Shown: piece after piece, positions 52,537-63,773 of the stretch
Position numbering within the stretch: position 1 is the stretch's first letter
Layout of the letters: each line of letters begins with the position of its first letter
Assembly (NCBI GenBank): GCA_941918925.1
Contig: OW799236.1
Coordinates: forward strand, 63,512,685 to 63,576,684
Source of the DNA: Phyto melanocephala
Taxonomy: Eukaryota > Arthropoda > Insecta > Diptera > Rhinophoridae
Direction: 5' to 3'
Length of the DNA: 64,000 nucleotides
Notes under the pieces: model-generated
What the model was told of the DNA's origin: nothing
The model's input: only the letters and a program-made list of their open reading frames with translations
Databases searched by the model: none
Program-made: the position numbers and the translations under genes

Positions 52537-53268
52537 AACAAGTAAAAGCGCTATATTCGGCCGTGCCGAATCTTATATACCCTTCACAACGTGTAGTCAT
52601 GCAATAACAGTAAATTCACGTATGTATGTTAAAAAAAACAAAAAAAAAATAAAAAATAAAAAAAAAATTTAAAAAAAAAATTTAAAAAAAAAAATTATTA
52701 TATACATATATAATATATATAAAACAAAAAAAAAATAAAAAAAAATAATAATAAAAATATATATAATATATTAAATAAAAAATAAAAAAAAAATAAAAAA
52801 AAAATTAAAAAAAAAAATTTTAAAAAAATTTAAAAGAAAATTGTTTTGCCTCAGCTGGGATTCGATGCCACGTTTTCTCTAACCAGTATACACGTTTGTA
52901 TGTATGTATGTTGTTGTTGTAATGTTGTTTTTATGAAAAGAAAATCGAGGTGGTCGTGGGTTTTTGCTCATATCTCAGTTGTTTATGTACCAATGTTTCT
53001 GATTTTCAATACCGATCTACTCCCGAATATTTCTGATATTTTAATACCTTACCCGGGTCCAACCTATGTCGGGGGGCTTCAAAAAGTTGATTTCAACATA
53101 CACACGGACAGACGGACAGACGGACAGACGGTCAGGGCTTAATCGACTCCTCTATTCATAAGCTTTTAGAAAATATATACTTTATGGGGTCGGAAATGAA
53201 AATTGTAGAAATTTCAGACGGAATGACAAACCTATATATACCCTTTTTCACTGTGTGAAGGGTATAAA
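52537..53268 (-). mobile_element. HINE-C, full length, minus strand
   Basis: AAACAAGTAAAAGCGCT, hairpin ATTCGGCCGTGCCGAAT, TATACCCTTCACAACG, A-rich core (52630-52845), TCAGCTGGGATTCGATGCC, ending TTTTTCACTGTGTGAAGGG. It sits inside the hAT at 51579-53816. Confidence 0.9.
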
Positions 53269-53824
53269 AACAAAATAATAGCCAGTTTGTGCGGAAAGTA
53301 CATTTTAAATGTTGTAATGGCAAACTCAAGTAAATAAATTACAAATAAATTAAATTTTGTTTGATAAACAAAAACAGAGCAGAGTTCTTAGCCGATCTTA
53401 TTTGACGCCACCAGTGATTTGTTATCAAAAATTAGCAACTGCGCTCAAATTTGGATGTCGGCCCGATAAAATTATACAATGAACGGCGACAGCTTACAAA
53501 AACTGTTGCGGCTTGGCTTAGCCGTTTAGCACAGGTCTCTGCTTATTAAATACGACAGCACAATAAACATAGCGTACAAAGTTCTATTATTATACGACAC
53601 TTTTTGTTTGAAAAACAACAACCATTGTAAAATTTTAGGACAATAGGACTATATGACATGATAAGACACCTTGTGAATCACCCAAATGTATATACAAATT
53701 ACAACTTTAGTGAGAAGTAACCAAAATCAAAAAAAAAATACACATCTACACATCAGAAATAAAAAATAACCAATTTTTGTTAAAAGTAACCAAAACGGCA
53801 ACGCTAATTATAACTGTAATGACA

Positions 53825-54569
53825 AGCTTACACACAGCTTCGTACACAGTTTGGAAGTTTTCCCTAGATTCAGGGATTAAATATTATTTTGGAATAAATA
53901 TAGAGCGCAGTAACATACTTATACTTAAAGGAATTCCCTTATTTTGTTAGGAAATTATGTAAGTTGTTGGCGCTTTTATTAGCAAATAAGCACAATCAGG
54001 CCTGCCACATATGTATGTTGATCAAAGTGATTTTAATTTTGTACCTATAATTCTGGTCGATTTTATTTTACCTTCTTGAGATTTCTTTTTCACTACTTTA
54101 TACGTTTCTTAATTTAAGCTATACGCAACGAGTTTAATTCATCAACATTTTTGTTTTGATCAGCTGTTGTGTTTATATTTTTATGAAATGAAAACAATTT
54201 TGTCAAAATGGAAAGTTAAATTGACATTTTAAAAGAATTTGTGGAATTCATTGAGTTTATGTACATTATATTTTGTACTACAAGGCCCTACGAAAAACTC
54301 AAAAATAACACGAGACGAATTTGGGTGAGAGATGACACTCAGTACAAAACAGTTATCGATAAATAGAATAAAAATTTAGGTTATGAAAAAATTGTGTCCA
54401 AAATTAGTTTTTATGTATTTTTTCCTTAAAAGTTATTGTAAACTTTATTTCGAATGCCCTTTCTTTTAACACAAAAAAAAAACAGAAAAAATAAATCCGC
54501 CACACATACAGATTTATCGAAAACATTGAAACAAAAAATATTATTTGTCGTCCATGGCTATCAACAACA
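53825..54569. other. No feature recognised
   Basis: AT-rich unique-looking DNA. No gene or element ends. Confidence 0.5.
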
Positions 54570-55221
54570 GCTGACATATTTTCTGAAAGCTTATGAATAG
54601 AGGAGTCGATTAAGCCCTGACCGTCTGTCCGTGTGTTGGTTGAAATTAACTTTTAGAAGCAACTACCCAGCAAAATCTTTTTGAAATTGTGTAATAGGTT
54701 GTCATTACTTCATATATTACATAGTAATGAGGGGTCGTTACCAACATCATTATTTTAGAGTAAAGAGTAATGGCCTATTGGTTATGACCTTTGTAAATAC
54801 TTTTTATATATTTTTTTAAACAGTGAACTTTAAATTAACTTCATAAATATTATAATATTTTTTTTTATTTTATTTATTTTATAATTTTTATATTGTTTTG
54901 TATTGCAACAGTATAAAAATATCCAGCTATAATTCAGCTTTATTGGTAACTACTTATTCTATTGCTTTTTGTAAGTTCATTTGTAAGCGAGGGTCATGAT
55001 TTCTGGGACAACTCAAACAAAAATAAGTAGTTATTCGGTCGAAAAGTAACTAGTTTATGTGTATCTCCAATATTACTTGCTAACTTACTAGGTATGTAAA
55101 GATTTTGCTGGGTATGATATCAATCTCTTGGCAATATCCAGGAATAAATCGCTATTGAAATTCAGCACAATCGCCCGATAACTTTTTGAGATATGAGCAA
55201 ATAAACTCGACTGCCTCTGTT
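54570..55221 (+). mobile_element. HINE-A internal fragment, split by a MITE
   Basis: 54570-54665 (TTTCTGAAAGCTTATGAATA, GTCTGTCCGTGTGTTGG, AGAAGCAAC) continues at 55113 (TATGATATCAATCTCTTGG) to the CGACTGCCTCTG block. It meets a complete HINE-A at 55222. Confidence 0.8.
54666..55112. mobile_element. MITE, 447 bp, TA duplication
   Basis: CCCAGCAAAATCTTT and AAAGATTTTGCTGGG ends with TA on both sides (54664-54665, 55113-55114). Removing it restores HINE-A order. No coding capacity. TA duplication suggests the Tc1/mariner superfamily. Confidence 0.8.
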
Positions 55222-56252
55222 TTTATACCCTTCACCTGTGGTGCACAAGGGTATATATAGCTTTGTCATTCCGTTTGTAATTTCTACAATTTTCATTTCC
55301 GACCCCATAAAGTATACATTTTCTGAAAGCTTATGAATAGAGGAGTCGATTAAGCCCTGAACGTCTGTCCGTCTGTCCGTGTGTTGGTTGAAATCAACTT
55401 TTAGAAGCAACCACATATTTCTGAGACTTGTGCATAGTATCAATCTTTTGGAAATATCCGGGAATGAATCACTATTAAAATTCGGCGAAATCGCCCCATA
55501 ACTTTCTGAGATATGAGCAAATAAACGCGATTGCCTCTGTTTTTTTCCTATATTTTTACCACCAAAATTAAAATTGGTCAGCCATACAATAATGTATAGG
55601 TACCCTTGTTACTATTTATATATATAATATGCCTAGAGAGATATTCGTCAACAATTTTAGATAAATCGGTCTTTAATCAGTAAAGTTATAAGCAAAAAAT
55701 TTTTTTTTCAAATATATATTCTAAAAATTTAGAAACGAAAATCAATTTTTTTCAGCTTCTAGACAACCGAAAGCGTCAATATTGGTATCATCTGAAAGGA
55801 CTTGACTAGCGCAATATAGGCACTATAAAAAAAATTAAATTTCATGTTGGCCGCCATTACAAAATGCGGACAATAAATTTATAAATGGGTCAAATCTGGT
55901 ATATTCAAATGTAACTTGTAGAACCCCCCCAATATTGGTATCAAATGAAAGGGCTTGACCAGTAGAATACAGTAAGTTATTAAAAAATATAAGATGGCGT
56001 CTAAAACAAAATGGCGGATAAAATTTTTTTAACCCCATCAATATGGATATCAAATGAATGGGCTTGACTAGTAGAATACAGTTAACTACGTAAAAATTCA
56101 AAATCAAGGATGGCGTCGGAAATAATAAGAAAAAATGGCGTATAACATAAAATATAGGTTAAGCTACGATGCGGAATTATATCTATATACATAATGGTGA
56201 AGGGTATTATCAGATTCGGCACGGCCGAATATAGCACTCTTACTTGTTTTTT
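55222..56252 (+). mobile_element. HINE-A long subfamily, full length, about 1.03 kb
   Basis: TTATACCCTTCACCTGTGG start; ends GGTGAAGGGTATTATCAG, hairpin ATTCGGCACGGCCGAAT, CTCTTACTTGTTTT. The middle has roughly 110-base units with GGTATCAAATGAAAGGGCTT and AAAATGGCGGA words repeated about three times. Reference copy for the fragments at 4117, 46090 and 61841. Confidence 0.9.
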
Positions 56253-56254
56253 TT

Positions 56255-56430
56255 ATTTTCTTTTTGTAATTTTTTTTAGAAACAGACATACGTAAACTCA
56301 ATTATAATTTTACAATTGTATGTTTTTTACATGTTTGTACGTATTTCATATGAGATGAATGGTGATACAAACTATTGTTATTGCATGACTACACGTTGTG
56401 AAGGCTATATAAGATTCGGTACGGCCGATT
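56255..56430 (+). mobile_element. HINE 3' fragment, plus strand
   Basis: TACGTATTTCATATGAGATG, ACACGTTGTGAAGGCTATAT, then ATTCGGTACGGCCGA, cut by the next MITE inside the hairpin. Confidence 0.75.
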
Positions 56431-56434
56431 GTTA

Positions 56435-56935
56435 CACTTGCTCACATCTTAGGGGAATGCGTGGAAGATGTTGAAAATGAAAAAAACTTGTTTACATTTG
56501 CAACATCTTTCATCTGTCATAATATTTATTTTACATGTTTGCGCAAATAAAAATTAAAAATAAAATGGATTTGAAAATTCTGTTTTAATTATATTAATTA
56601 TTGCCCTTGGAGAGCAATTATTATTACAATATGCAGATTTTGTTAGAGCATGAAGATAATTAAGATATCTTTTTTTATACGACATATTTCAAGTCCACTC
56701 GTATGTATTTATTTTGGTACTTGTAATTTTTTTCTAGTGTTGCCATGTTTTTTTTTTTGCAACAATATTTTTTTTTTCTAGTGAAGATACTAAAATAATC
56801 AAAAGATGTTAAGTGGAACAAAATGAGTTAGGAACATCTTCAAAAGATGCTTAGAAATGTTGACACACAAACACGTACAATTCATATGGGCAGATGTTAA
56901 CATCTTGTTGATTTGATGAAAGATGTGAGCAAGTC
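56435..56935. mobile_element. TIR element, 501 bp
   Basis: CACTTGCTCACATCTTAG at the left and AAAGATGTGAGCAAGTC at the right. Flanks TTA and TAA; a trinucleotide duplication is possible but not exact. AAGATGTT words recur in both orientations inside. Confidence 0.65.
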
Positions 56936-57046
56936 TAAAAGGCTATAACTTGTCACATATAATTACACTGATTCTACTTTTTGACAGATGCATAAAAAGA
57001 AACAACGGATCTTTATTAAAGGTGTGATGCATTTCGATAGACTTTA

Positions 57047-57442
57047 CTCAGGATCTCCACGTAGCAATATTTATTTCCGCAATTGTCAAATTTGATTGCG
57101 TCGATAGAAATTGCAAGGTGTAGACCGCAAATTGCCATATGTAGCAATTTATTGCGCAATCATTGCTCTGCTGATTGCTTGAGCAATTATTGCCGCAATT
57201 AGCTGTCGAAATCAAAGAAACAAAGGAAAATTAAAATAATTGTACCTGATAATAATTAAGAGTGAGTTATTTCAAAAAAACTCATAAAAGTTAAAACAAA
57301 AATATTAAATTATAAAAATAAATTATTTGTGTCGTGTTCTCCACCCAGTGAAAATAAACATACCTTAGCAATAAAGTGCCGTTATTCTGCCGACGTTTTT
57401 GCTTATGCTTAGCAATGAAAATTGCTACGTGGCAACCCAGCC
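57047..57442. mobile_element. TIR element, 396 bp, TTA duplication
   Basis: CTCAGGATCTCCACGTAGCA and TGCTACGTGGCAACCCAGCC ends share CCACGTAGCAAT. TTA at 57044-57046 and 57443-57445. GCAATTnTTGC words recur inside. Confidence 0.6.
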
Positions 57443-57504
57443 TTAAGAATCATTATTAAACCAATCTCCTATTGACTTTTAAAATGAATTTAAGAAGATA
57501 AAAA

Positions 57505-58384
57505 AACAAGTAAGAGCGCTATATTCGGCCGTGCCGAATCTTATATACCCTTCACAACGTGAATTCATGCAATAACAGTGGTTTGTGTCACCGTTCATCC
57601 CATATGAAATACGTACATACATATAAAAACATACATATATAAAAACGTCCCATTGTAAAATTATAAATTCACGTATGAATGTTAAAAAAAAACAAAAAAA
57701 AAAAAAAAAATTTAAAAAAAAATTAAAAAAAAAATTTTTTAAAAAAAAAAAATTTAAAAAAAAAAAAAAATTGTTTAAAAAATTATTATGTATATAATAT
57801 ATACAAAACAAAAAAAAAATAAAAAAAAAATTAAAAAAAAAAAAAAATTAAAAAAAAAAATAATAATAAAAATATAAATAATATATTAAATAAAAAATAA
57901 AAAAAAAAATAAAAAAAAAATAAAAAAAAAAATTTTAAAAAAAATTAAAAAAAAGAATTTTTTTGGCTCAGCTGGGATTCGATGCCACGTTTTCTCTAAC
58001 CAGTATACACGTTTGTATGTATGTATGTTGTTGTTGTAATGTTGCTTTTGTGAAAAAAAAATCGAGGTGGTCGTGGGTTTTTGCTCATATCTCAGTTGTT
58101 TATGTACCGATGTTTCTGATTTTCAATAGCGATCTACTCCCGAATATTTCTGATATTTTAATACCTCACCCGAGTCCAAGCGATGTCGGGGGGCTTCAAA
58201 AAGTTGATTTCAACATACACACGGACAGACGGTCAGACGGACAGACTGACAGGGCTTAATCGACTCCCCTATTCATAAGCTTTCAGAAAATATATACTTT
58301 ATGGGGTCGGAAATGAAAATTGTAGAAATTTCACACGGAATGACAAACCTATAATATACCCTTTTTCACTGTGTGAAGGGTATA
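57505..58384 (-). mobile_element. HINE-C, full length, minus strand
   Basis: AAACAAGTAAGAGCGCT, hairpin ATTCGGCCGTGCCGAAT, a very long A-rich core (57684-57960), TCAGCTGGGATTCGATGCC, ending TTTTTCACTGTGTGAAGGG and TATAA. Confidence 0.9.
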
Positions 58385-58956
58385 ACAAGTAACAGTGATA
58401 TATTCGGACGAGCGTACAATTGTTTGTATCACCATTCATCTCATATAAAATACGTACATATGTACATGTAAAAAACATACATATATAAAAGCATCATATT
58501 GTAAAATTAAAAAATTACGTATGTATGTGTAAAAAAAATTATAAAAAATAAATTTAAAAAAATATATTAAAAACAAAAAAAAAAAACAATAAAAAAAATT
58601 TTAACAAAATTTTAAATATTAAAAAAATAATAAAAATATAAATAATATATAAAATAAAAAAATTTTTTTTTGGCTCAGCTGGGATTTGATGCCACGTTTA
58701 CTCTAACCAGTATATACGTATGTTGTTGTTGTAATTGTAAAAAAAACGAGGTGGTCATGGTTTTTTGCTCATATCTCAGAAAGTTAAAGGGCGATTGTGC
58801 TGAATTTCAATAGCGATTTATTCCTGGATATTTCCAATAGTTTGATACCATATACAGATCTAAGGAACATATAGTTGCTTCTAAAAATTGATTTGAACAA
58901 ACACACGGACAGACTGTCAGGGCTTAATCGACTCCTCTACTCATAAGCTTTCAGAA
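58384..58956 (-). mobile_element. HINE-A, minus strand, 5'-truncated
   Basis: AACAAGTAACAGTGATAT starts at the very end of the previous element. The hairpin is decayed (ATTCGGACGAGCG). It runs through TCAGCTGGGATTTGATGCC to CTCATAAGCTTTCAG and stops there. A second case of one HINE sitting exactly at another's terminus. Confidence 0.85.
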
Positions 58957-59339
58957 AAGAAGCAAAATACGAAGTTTATGTCACTTTTAAACGAAATTTA
59001 TCTCTATGACATGCCTGTATATTTATTGGTCCTTCCTTATTTAATTTAGAATTTATTTTAGTTAGAAGAACCTCTTCTTAAGTTTAGGTATGTCCCAAGT
59101 ATTTAAAAAAAATTTACTTGACTGTTAACTTAAATGCTCAAACTTGCTTAGTCCAATTATATCCTAGAAAAAATTTTCTTGAAAAGTTAACTTTATAATT
59201 TGATTTAAGTAAAATTTATGTTTCTTCGTGATTATCACCAGCAATTTAGTCTAAAGATAATTCCACAAGAATTGATATGTTTTTAAACAAACCAGTAACA
59301 GATACTGATATTAGGACTGTTTCCGCACGTGAATACTTA

Positions 59340-60190
59340 TCATTTATCTGATGTCTTGAAACTGCTAAGTTAATGGCCACGAATAGCGGTCTAGAACCAA
59401 GATTCCAAGCTTTAGACTATCGAGGATATGAAATTGCAAAATTCCCTTATAGGACAAGGAGAAATATTTAGGCGATATGGACGACTTGAAATTGTCGCCG
59501 AATGTGAACATCCAACACAGAGTAAAGAAGCCTACGGTAACCTACTACACATATCGTAAAAAGTTTAGTGTGAAATAGAGACTCAATATTACCATGGTTA
59601 AGGCTGTAGTACGTCCAATTTTTACTAATGGATCTCTGGTATGGTGGACTGCATTCAAGCACAAATATGTATCGGCATGTTTAAGATCGAGAACATATGG
59701 CCTTCTGATTCTTGTCACTCGCTATATGGATTTTGGCAGCGTGCTTACAATTTCAATTCGCCCTAGGACTGAGTGTGATACGAATGACCTTATAGGGAGC
59801 TTTGACATCAGAATCTGAACGGACGATTCTATAATGAGCAGGAAGTTTAAATTCAGCGTTTTTTTGGCGAACTAAACTAAGGGTCTTTTTCCGACATCCG
59901 GCTGAATGCAACGTATTTCAGGCTAAAACATTCGCTACCTGGAACGCATATAGGATACTGAATATTAATGGGAATATTTCTATTTTGTCGATAGTCAGAC
60001 AGCACTTTTGTCACTCAGGTCATACCTTCACCACATTTAACTTATTCGGTCAATGCAGGAAAGAATTGTCAAGGATTGATCATTGTCGCCATTGTGTGAT
60101 TTATTGTGGCCACTATGGTAACGAACGGGTGGATCTGCTAGTATTGGATATGCTTTGGAAAATGCAACTTTCGTTCCAACCCCGAGAATA
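59340..60190 (+). pseudogene. Non-LTR retroelement remnant: RT thumb and RNase H pieces
   Basis: Around 59594 the frame reads MVKAVVRPIFTNGSLVWWTA, the segment that follows the reverse transcriptase in RNase H-bearing LINEs (VRPxxxYGSLVWW). Further on, frames carry SIVRQHF, and at about 60100-60150 CGHYGNERVDLL, matching the GHxGNExxDxL box of RNase H. Stops and shifts are frequent. Related to 7830-8630, which preserves a later part. No intact domain remains. Confidence 0.55.
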
Positions 60191-61840
60191 GGTGGCATGG
60201 ATTAGAAAAATGTAGAATGGATAAGCTTAAGTGGCCCGCTTTTGATATCAAACGCACATATACTCACATCTTTGTAAATAAAGGTGGGCATAAAAAGTTA
60301 ATTATGAAATAAAATAGTTTAAGAAGCGCTTTCTTAGATATTATATTATATTTTACATGCATGTACTTACATATTTTATAAAAATTTAAATAAAACTGTA
60401 TACATACTTACATGCATAACATATGTGAATGTGTATCAATCACACTTATCATGATTAGGTAGATATATCTAGGTATAGACATTTATATAATAGAATTTTA
60501 ATAGGAACATGGCTAAGGGTGAAATTACTACATTCATACATACTATTGAGATATTAAAGGCATTCACTTCATCAAGTTTAGTCTTGGGAATTTAAAAAAG
60601 TGCAAAGTTGTTTTTAAACACAACAGCAATTGTGAAGTAATAGTTTCGTACTAACTTACCTTTGTACTACCTCAAACCTAATGCATAAATATTAAAAATT
60701 ACATAACATCTACAGTTTTGCAAAAGTTTTGCGCACAACTCGTCAACGGTTTAAGTATCCAAACAAAGACGGTAACAATGGCTACTACATATTCTGTTGG
60801 CTTTGCTCTTTGAAAGTTTCGATTAAAGTGTTGCTCACGTTAGCAGAAGTAAATTTACGCAAATCTGCACTTTCGCAATAGTAAAAGCGGTGACGTGAAT
60901 ACCTACTTATATTATTACACATATGTCTGTACGCTGATTTATATATACATAGATAGTTGTACATACACAAATTCACTGTAATAGTAAATAACAGAACTAT
61001 TTTATAGTCAATTTGTGTACATTTTGTACAATAAATGTAGGTTATCGATTTGAAATTAAATTTAAATACTATTCTCTTAACATTTATTTACAAGGAAAAT
61101 AAGGAATGAGTGGATTTATAGACATATTTTTATAGTATTCGTTAAATTGTTGTAAACAATTTACTTTACATATGCTCTACTTTTGTTTTATATGTATATG
61201 TCAGCGTGGTATATCATATTCATGTTTAAATAAATAAAAATATAAAAAAAATTTTGATTTCCCGCCAAATTTTGTTTTTATATAACATCTGACACTTCAT
61301 TGCACAACTAGAAAACAACTTAATTTTGCTTTACTTAGAAACAGAAAGCATTTATTAATAACTAATGACAAATAAGGAACAAAAATATTCATTAATTGAG
61401 ATTTCGATTGTAATTTAAGCAAATTTTTCCCCGAAACTATGTTACCTTGGCGGAGTGTTCACGTCATATTGTTAATGCTAGTCCGTGCTACCAAAACCTC
61501 TGACTGGGGCGATAAAGAAGCGCGTATATGCTGTTTCGTTACGTTATTTGGTTATTCTTTAAGATTATATTTTTAGGAGAATTTAAATTCGTTTTGTAGT
61601 GATTTGTCAATCTCTTACAGTGTATCTAAAATCTCTATTTATTAATTCTAAAACCATTTTATTTAGATTTTAACAAATCCAACATCACTTACAACAGTTA
61701 TTTAAATTTTTAATAATTTTTCACACAATAAAAACTTGTTTAAATAAATTTCCAGCTAATCACACTTAATACCGCAACCTTAATATAAAACACTTAATAC
61801 ATTGAAGAAAACTTTTCAAAACACAATGACTACACAAATA
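60191..61840. other. No feature recognised
   Basis: AT-rich; no HINE words, element ends or motif-bearing frames on either strand. Confidence 0.5.
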
Positions 61841-62676
61841 CAAACAACAAAGACTTCTATATTCGGCCGTGCCGAATCTGATAACACTCTTCACCATCAT
61901 GTACATAGATATAATCCCACATCGTAGCTCAACCTTTATTTCATGTTGAACACCATTATTCTTTATTATTTTCGACGCCACCCTCGATTTTGAATTTTTA
62001 CGTAGTTATCTGTATTCTACTGGTCAAGCCCTTTCATTTGGTATATACCCATATTGATGGGGTTAAAAAAATTTGTTCCGCCATTTTATTTTAGACGCCA
62101 TCTTGGATTTACAATTTTTTAATAATTAACTGTATTCTTCTGGACAAGCCCTTTCATTTTATACCAATATTGAGAGGGTTCGAAAAATTACATTTCAAAA
62201 CGCCAGATTTGACCCATATATAAATTTATTTATAATTTTTCAAAAAAAATTTTTGCCTATAACTTTACCGATTACAGCCCGCTTTATCCAAAATTGTATC
62301 TACAAATAGTAGCAAAGATAAAATTATTCTATGGCTGAAAAATTTTATTTTGGTAGTAAAATATAGGAAAAATAGGAGGCAGTCGTGTTTATTTGCTCAT
62401 ATCTCAGAAAGTTATGGGGAGATTGTGCTGAATTTCAATAGCGATTCATTTCCGGATATTTCCAAAAGATTGATATGATACACAGATCTGAGGAACACAT
62501 GGTTGCTTATAAAAATTGATTTCAACCAACACATGGACAGATGTACAGTCGGGCAGAGCTTAATCGACTCTTCTATTCATAAGCTTTTAGAAATGAATAT
62601 TGTAGAAATTACAAACGGAATGACAAAGCTATATATATGTATGTACCCTTGTGCACTACAGGTGAAGGGTGTAATA
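61841..62676 (-). mobile_element. HINE-A long subfamily, minus strand
   Basis: AACAAAGACTTCTATATTCG, hairpin ATTCGGCCGTGCCGAAT, the GGTCAAGCCCTTTCATTTGG repeats (reverse of those at 55222), ending GTGCACTACAGGTGAAGGG and TGTAATA. Confidence 0.85.
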
Positions 62677-63323
62677 AAATTTATTTGGCAAAAGGATGAA
62701 AGCAAAGCATGCCAAATTAAAGAAAAACGAACACGATAAATGGGAATACAATGACTACATTTTTTATCCAATACACAAATAAGCACAACTACAATAAAAC
62801 AAGTATATGTATCGATAAAATATTAAAATAAAAAATAAAACATTTATCAATGTGTCTAACAACTATTTTCTACATCGAATACAAATGACTGGAAACAGCA
62901 AAAACTCACATTTCCTGACTGAATGCATTCGTGACGAGACAGCGAACAAAATCAAACGGAAATTGTCGGTTAAGTTAAAGAAAAAACTAAAAACTACCGT
63001 TCAAAGTTATCAAATAAATAAAAAATAGTGGAAGAAAACAGGATAACGAGAAAAAAAAAGATAGTTTAACAATTAGTGACCAACTAATCGAGTACAACAT
63101 TTTCATTCTTAATAGTGTTGAATTAGTTTAAAAAGGTTTATTAAGAATTGAATTAAAATAACAACAGTTGCTTACAAGTTCATGTAAAAAATACTAATAA
63201 AAAGTTTAAAAAGTGGTAATTAAAAAAATGCAAGACCCTTCGTGCAATTGTTGTGCTTTTGGAAAGCAAATGTGAACATGTAACAGGGTTATATTTTAAG
63301 AACTTTTACAAATCGAATCCTTT
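62677..63323. other. No feature recognised
   Basis: AT-rich with CAAGTATATG-type runs. No genes or element ends. Confidence 0.5.
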
Positions 63324-63557
63324 CTTCCTCAACCTCGTATCTTAAAAAATACGGTTTTGACTTTTTCATATCAAACGATTGTTTTATGCTTTAACTAAAA
63401 AAGATTAGTATATTATTACTACTAATATACATAAATACAATCAATTCCTCAATAATTGCATTTAAACTTTTAACCAAACACCGAAGTATAAAAAGATGAA
63501 CCGTTTTTATTTTCTCTCCTGAAAAATTTTATTTTTTAAGATACGAGGTTGAGGAAG
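63324..63557. mobile_element. Inverted-repeat element, 234 bp
   Basis: CTTCCTCAACCTCGTATCTT at 63324 is repeated inverted as AAGATACGAGGTTGAGGAAG ending 63557; the arms are 27 bases and perfect. No clear duplication. MITE-like, class unknown. Confidence 0.7.
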
Positions 63558-63773
63558 TAAGGCATCGAAATGCCAGTAGTTGTCTAGTGATTGGAAACGT
63601 TTTTGAACTAAATATATTTCTTCTATTCACAACACCCATTGTAGTTGGTATCGGATATTAATATGTATGCAGTTTTAAAGTCTTTGTAAAATTTTCAGTA
63701 TTTCGGTAAAAAAAATAAAATTTTGTTCACAATTATGTATGTCACAATTTGACAGTTGTTAGTAAATATTTTT

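Larger units (their letters stand above)
51579..53816 (-). mobile_element. hAT element, 2.2 kb, with C-terminal transposase remnant and HINE-C
   Basis: CAGCGTTGCCACAACCAAAA at 51579 and ACCAAAACGGCAACGCTA ending at 53816 are inverted repeats; TAACCAAAA words recur near both ends. Flanks TTTATAAC (51571-51578) and ATTATAAC (53817-53824) match at 7 of 8. The transposase remnant is at 51765-52215 on the minus strand and a HINE-C is inserted at 52537-53268. Confidence 0.85.

Noticed and set aside
52846..53142. 98-residue frame beginning MPQLGFDATF, with a near twin at 57963-58259
   Set aside because: The similar frame in several places comes from the same conserved HINE-C segment; it has stops or shifts in other copies and no domain.
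57479..57811. 110-residue minus-strand frame rich in Phe
   Set aside because: Translation of the A-rich core and 3' end of a HINE-C.
59594..60191. Intact host genes from the open frames at 59594-59818 and 59985-60191
   Set aside because: The readable words (VRPxxxNGSLVWW, GHYGNERVDLL) belong to a decayed LINE with RNase H.
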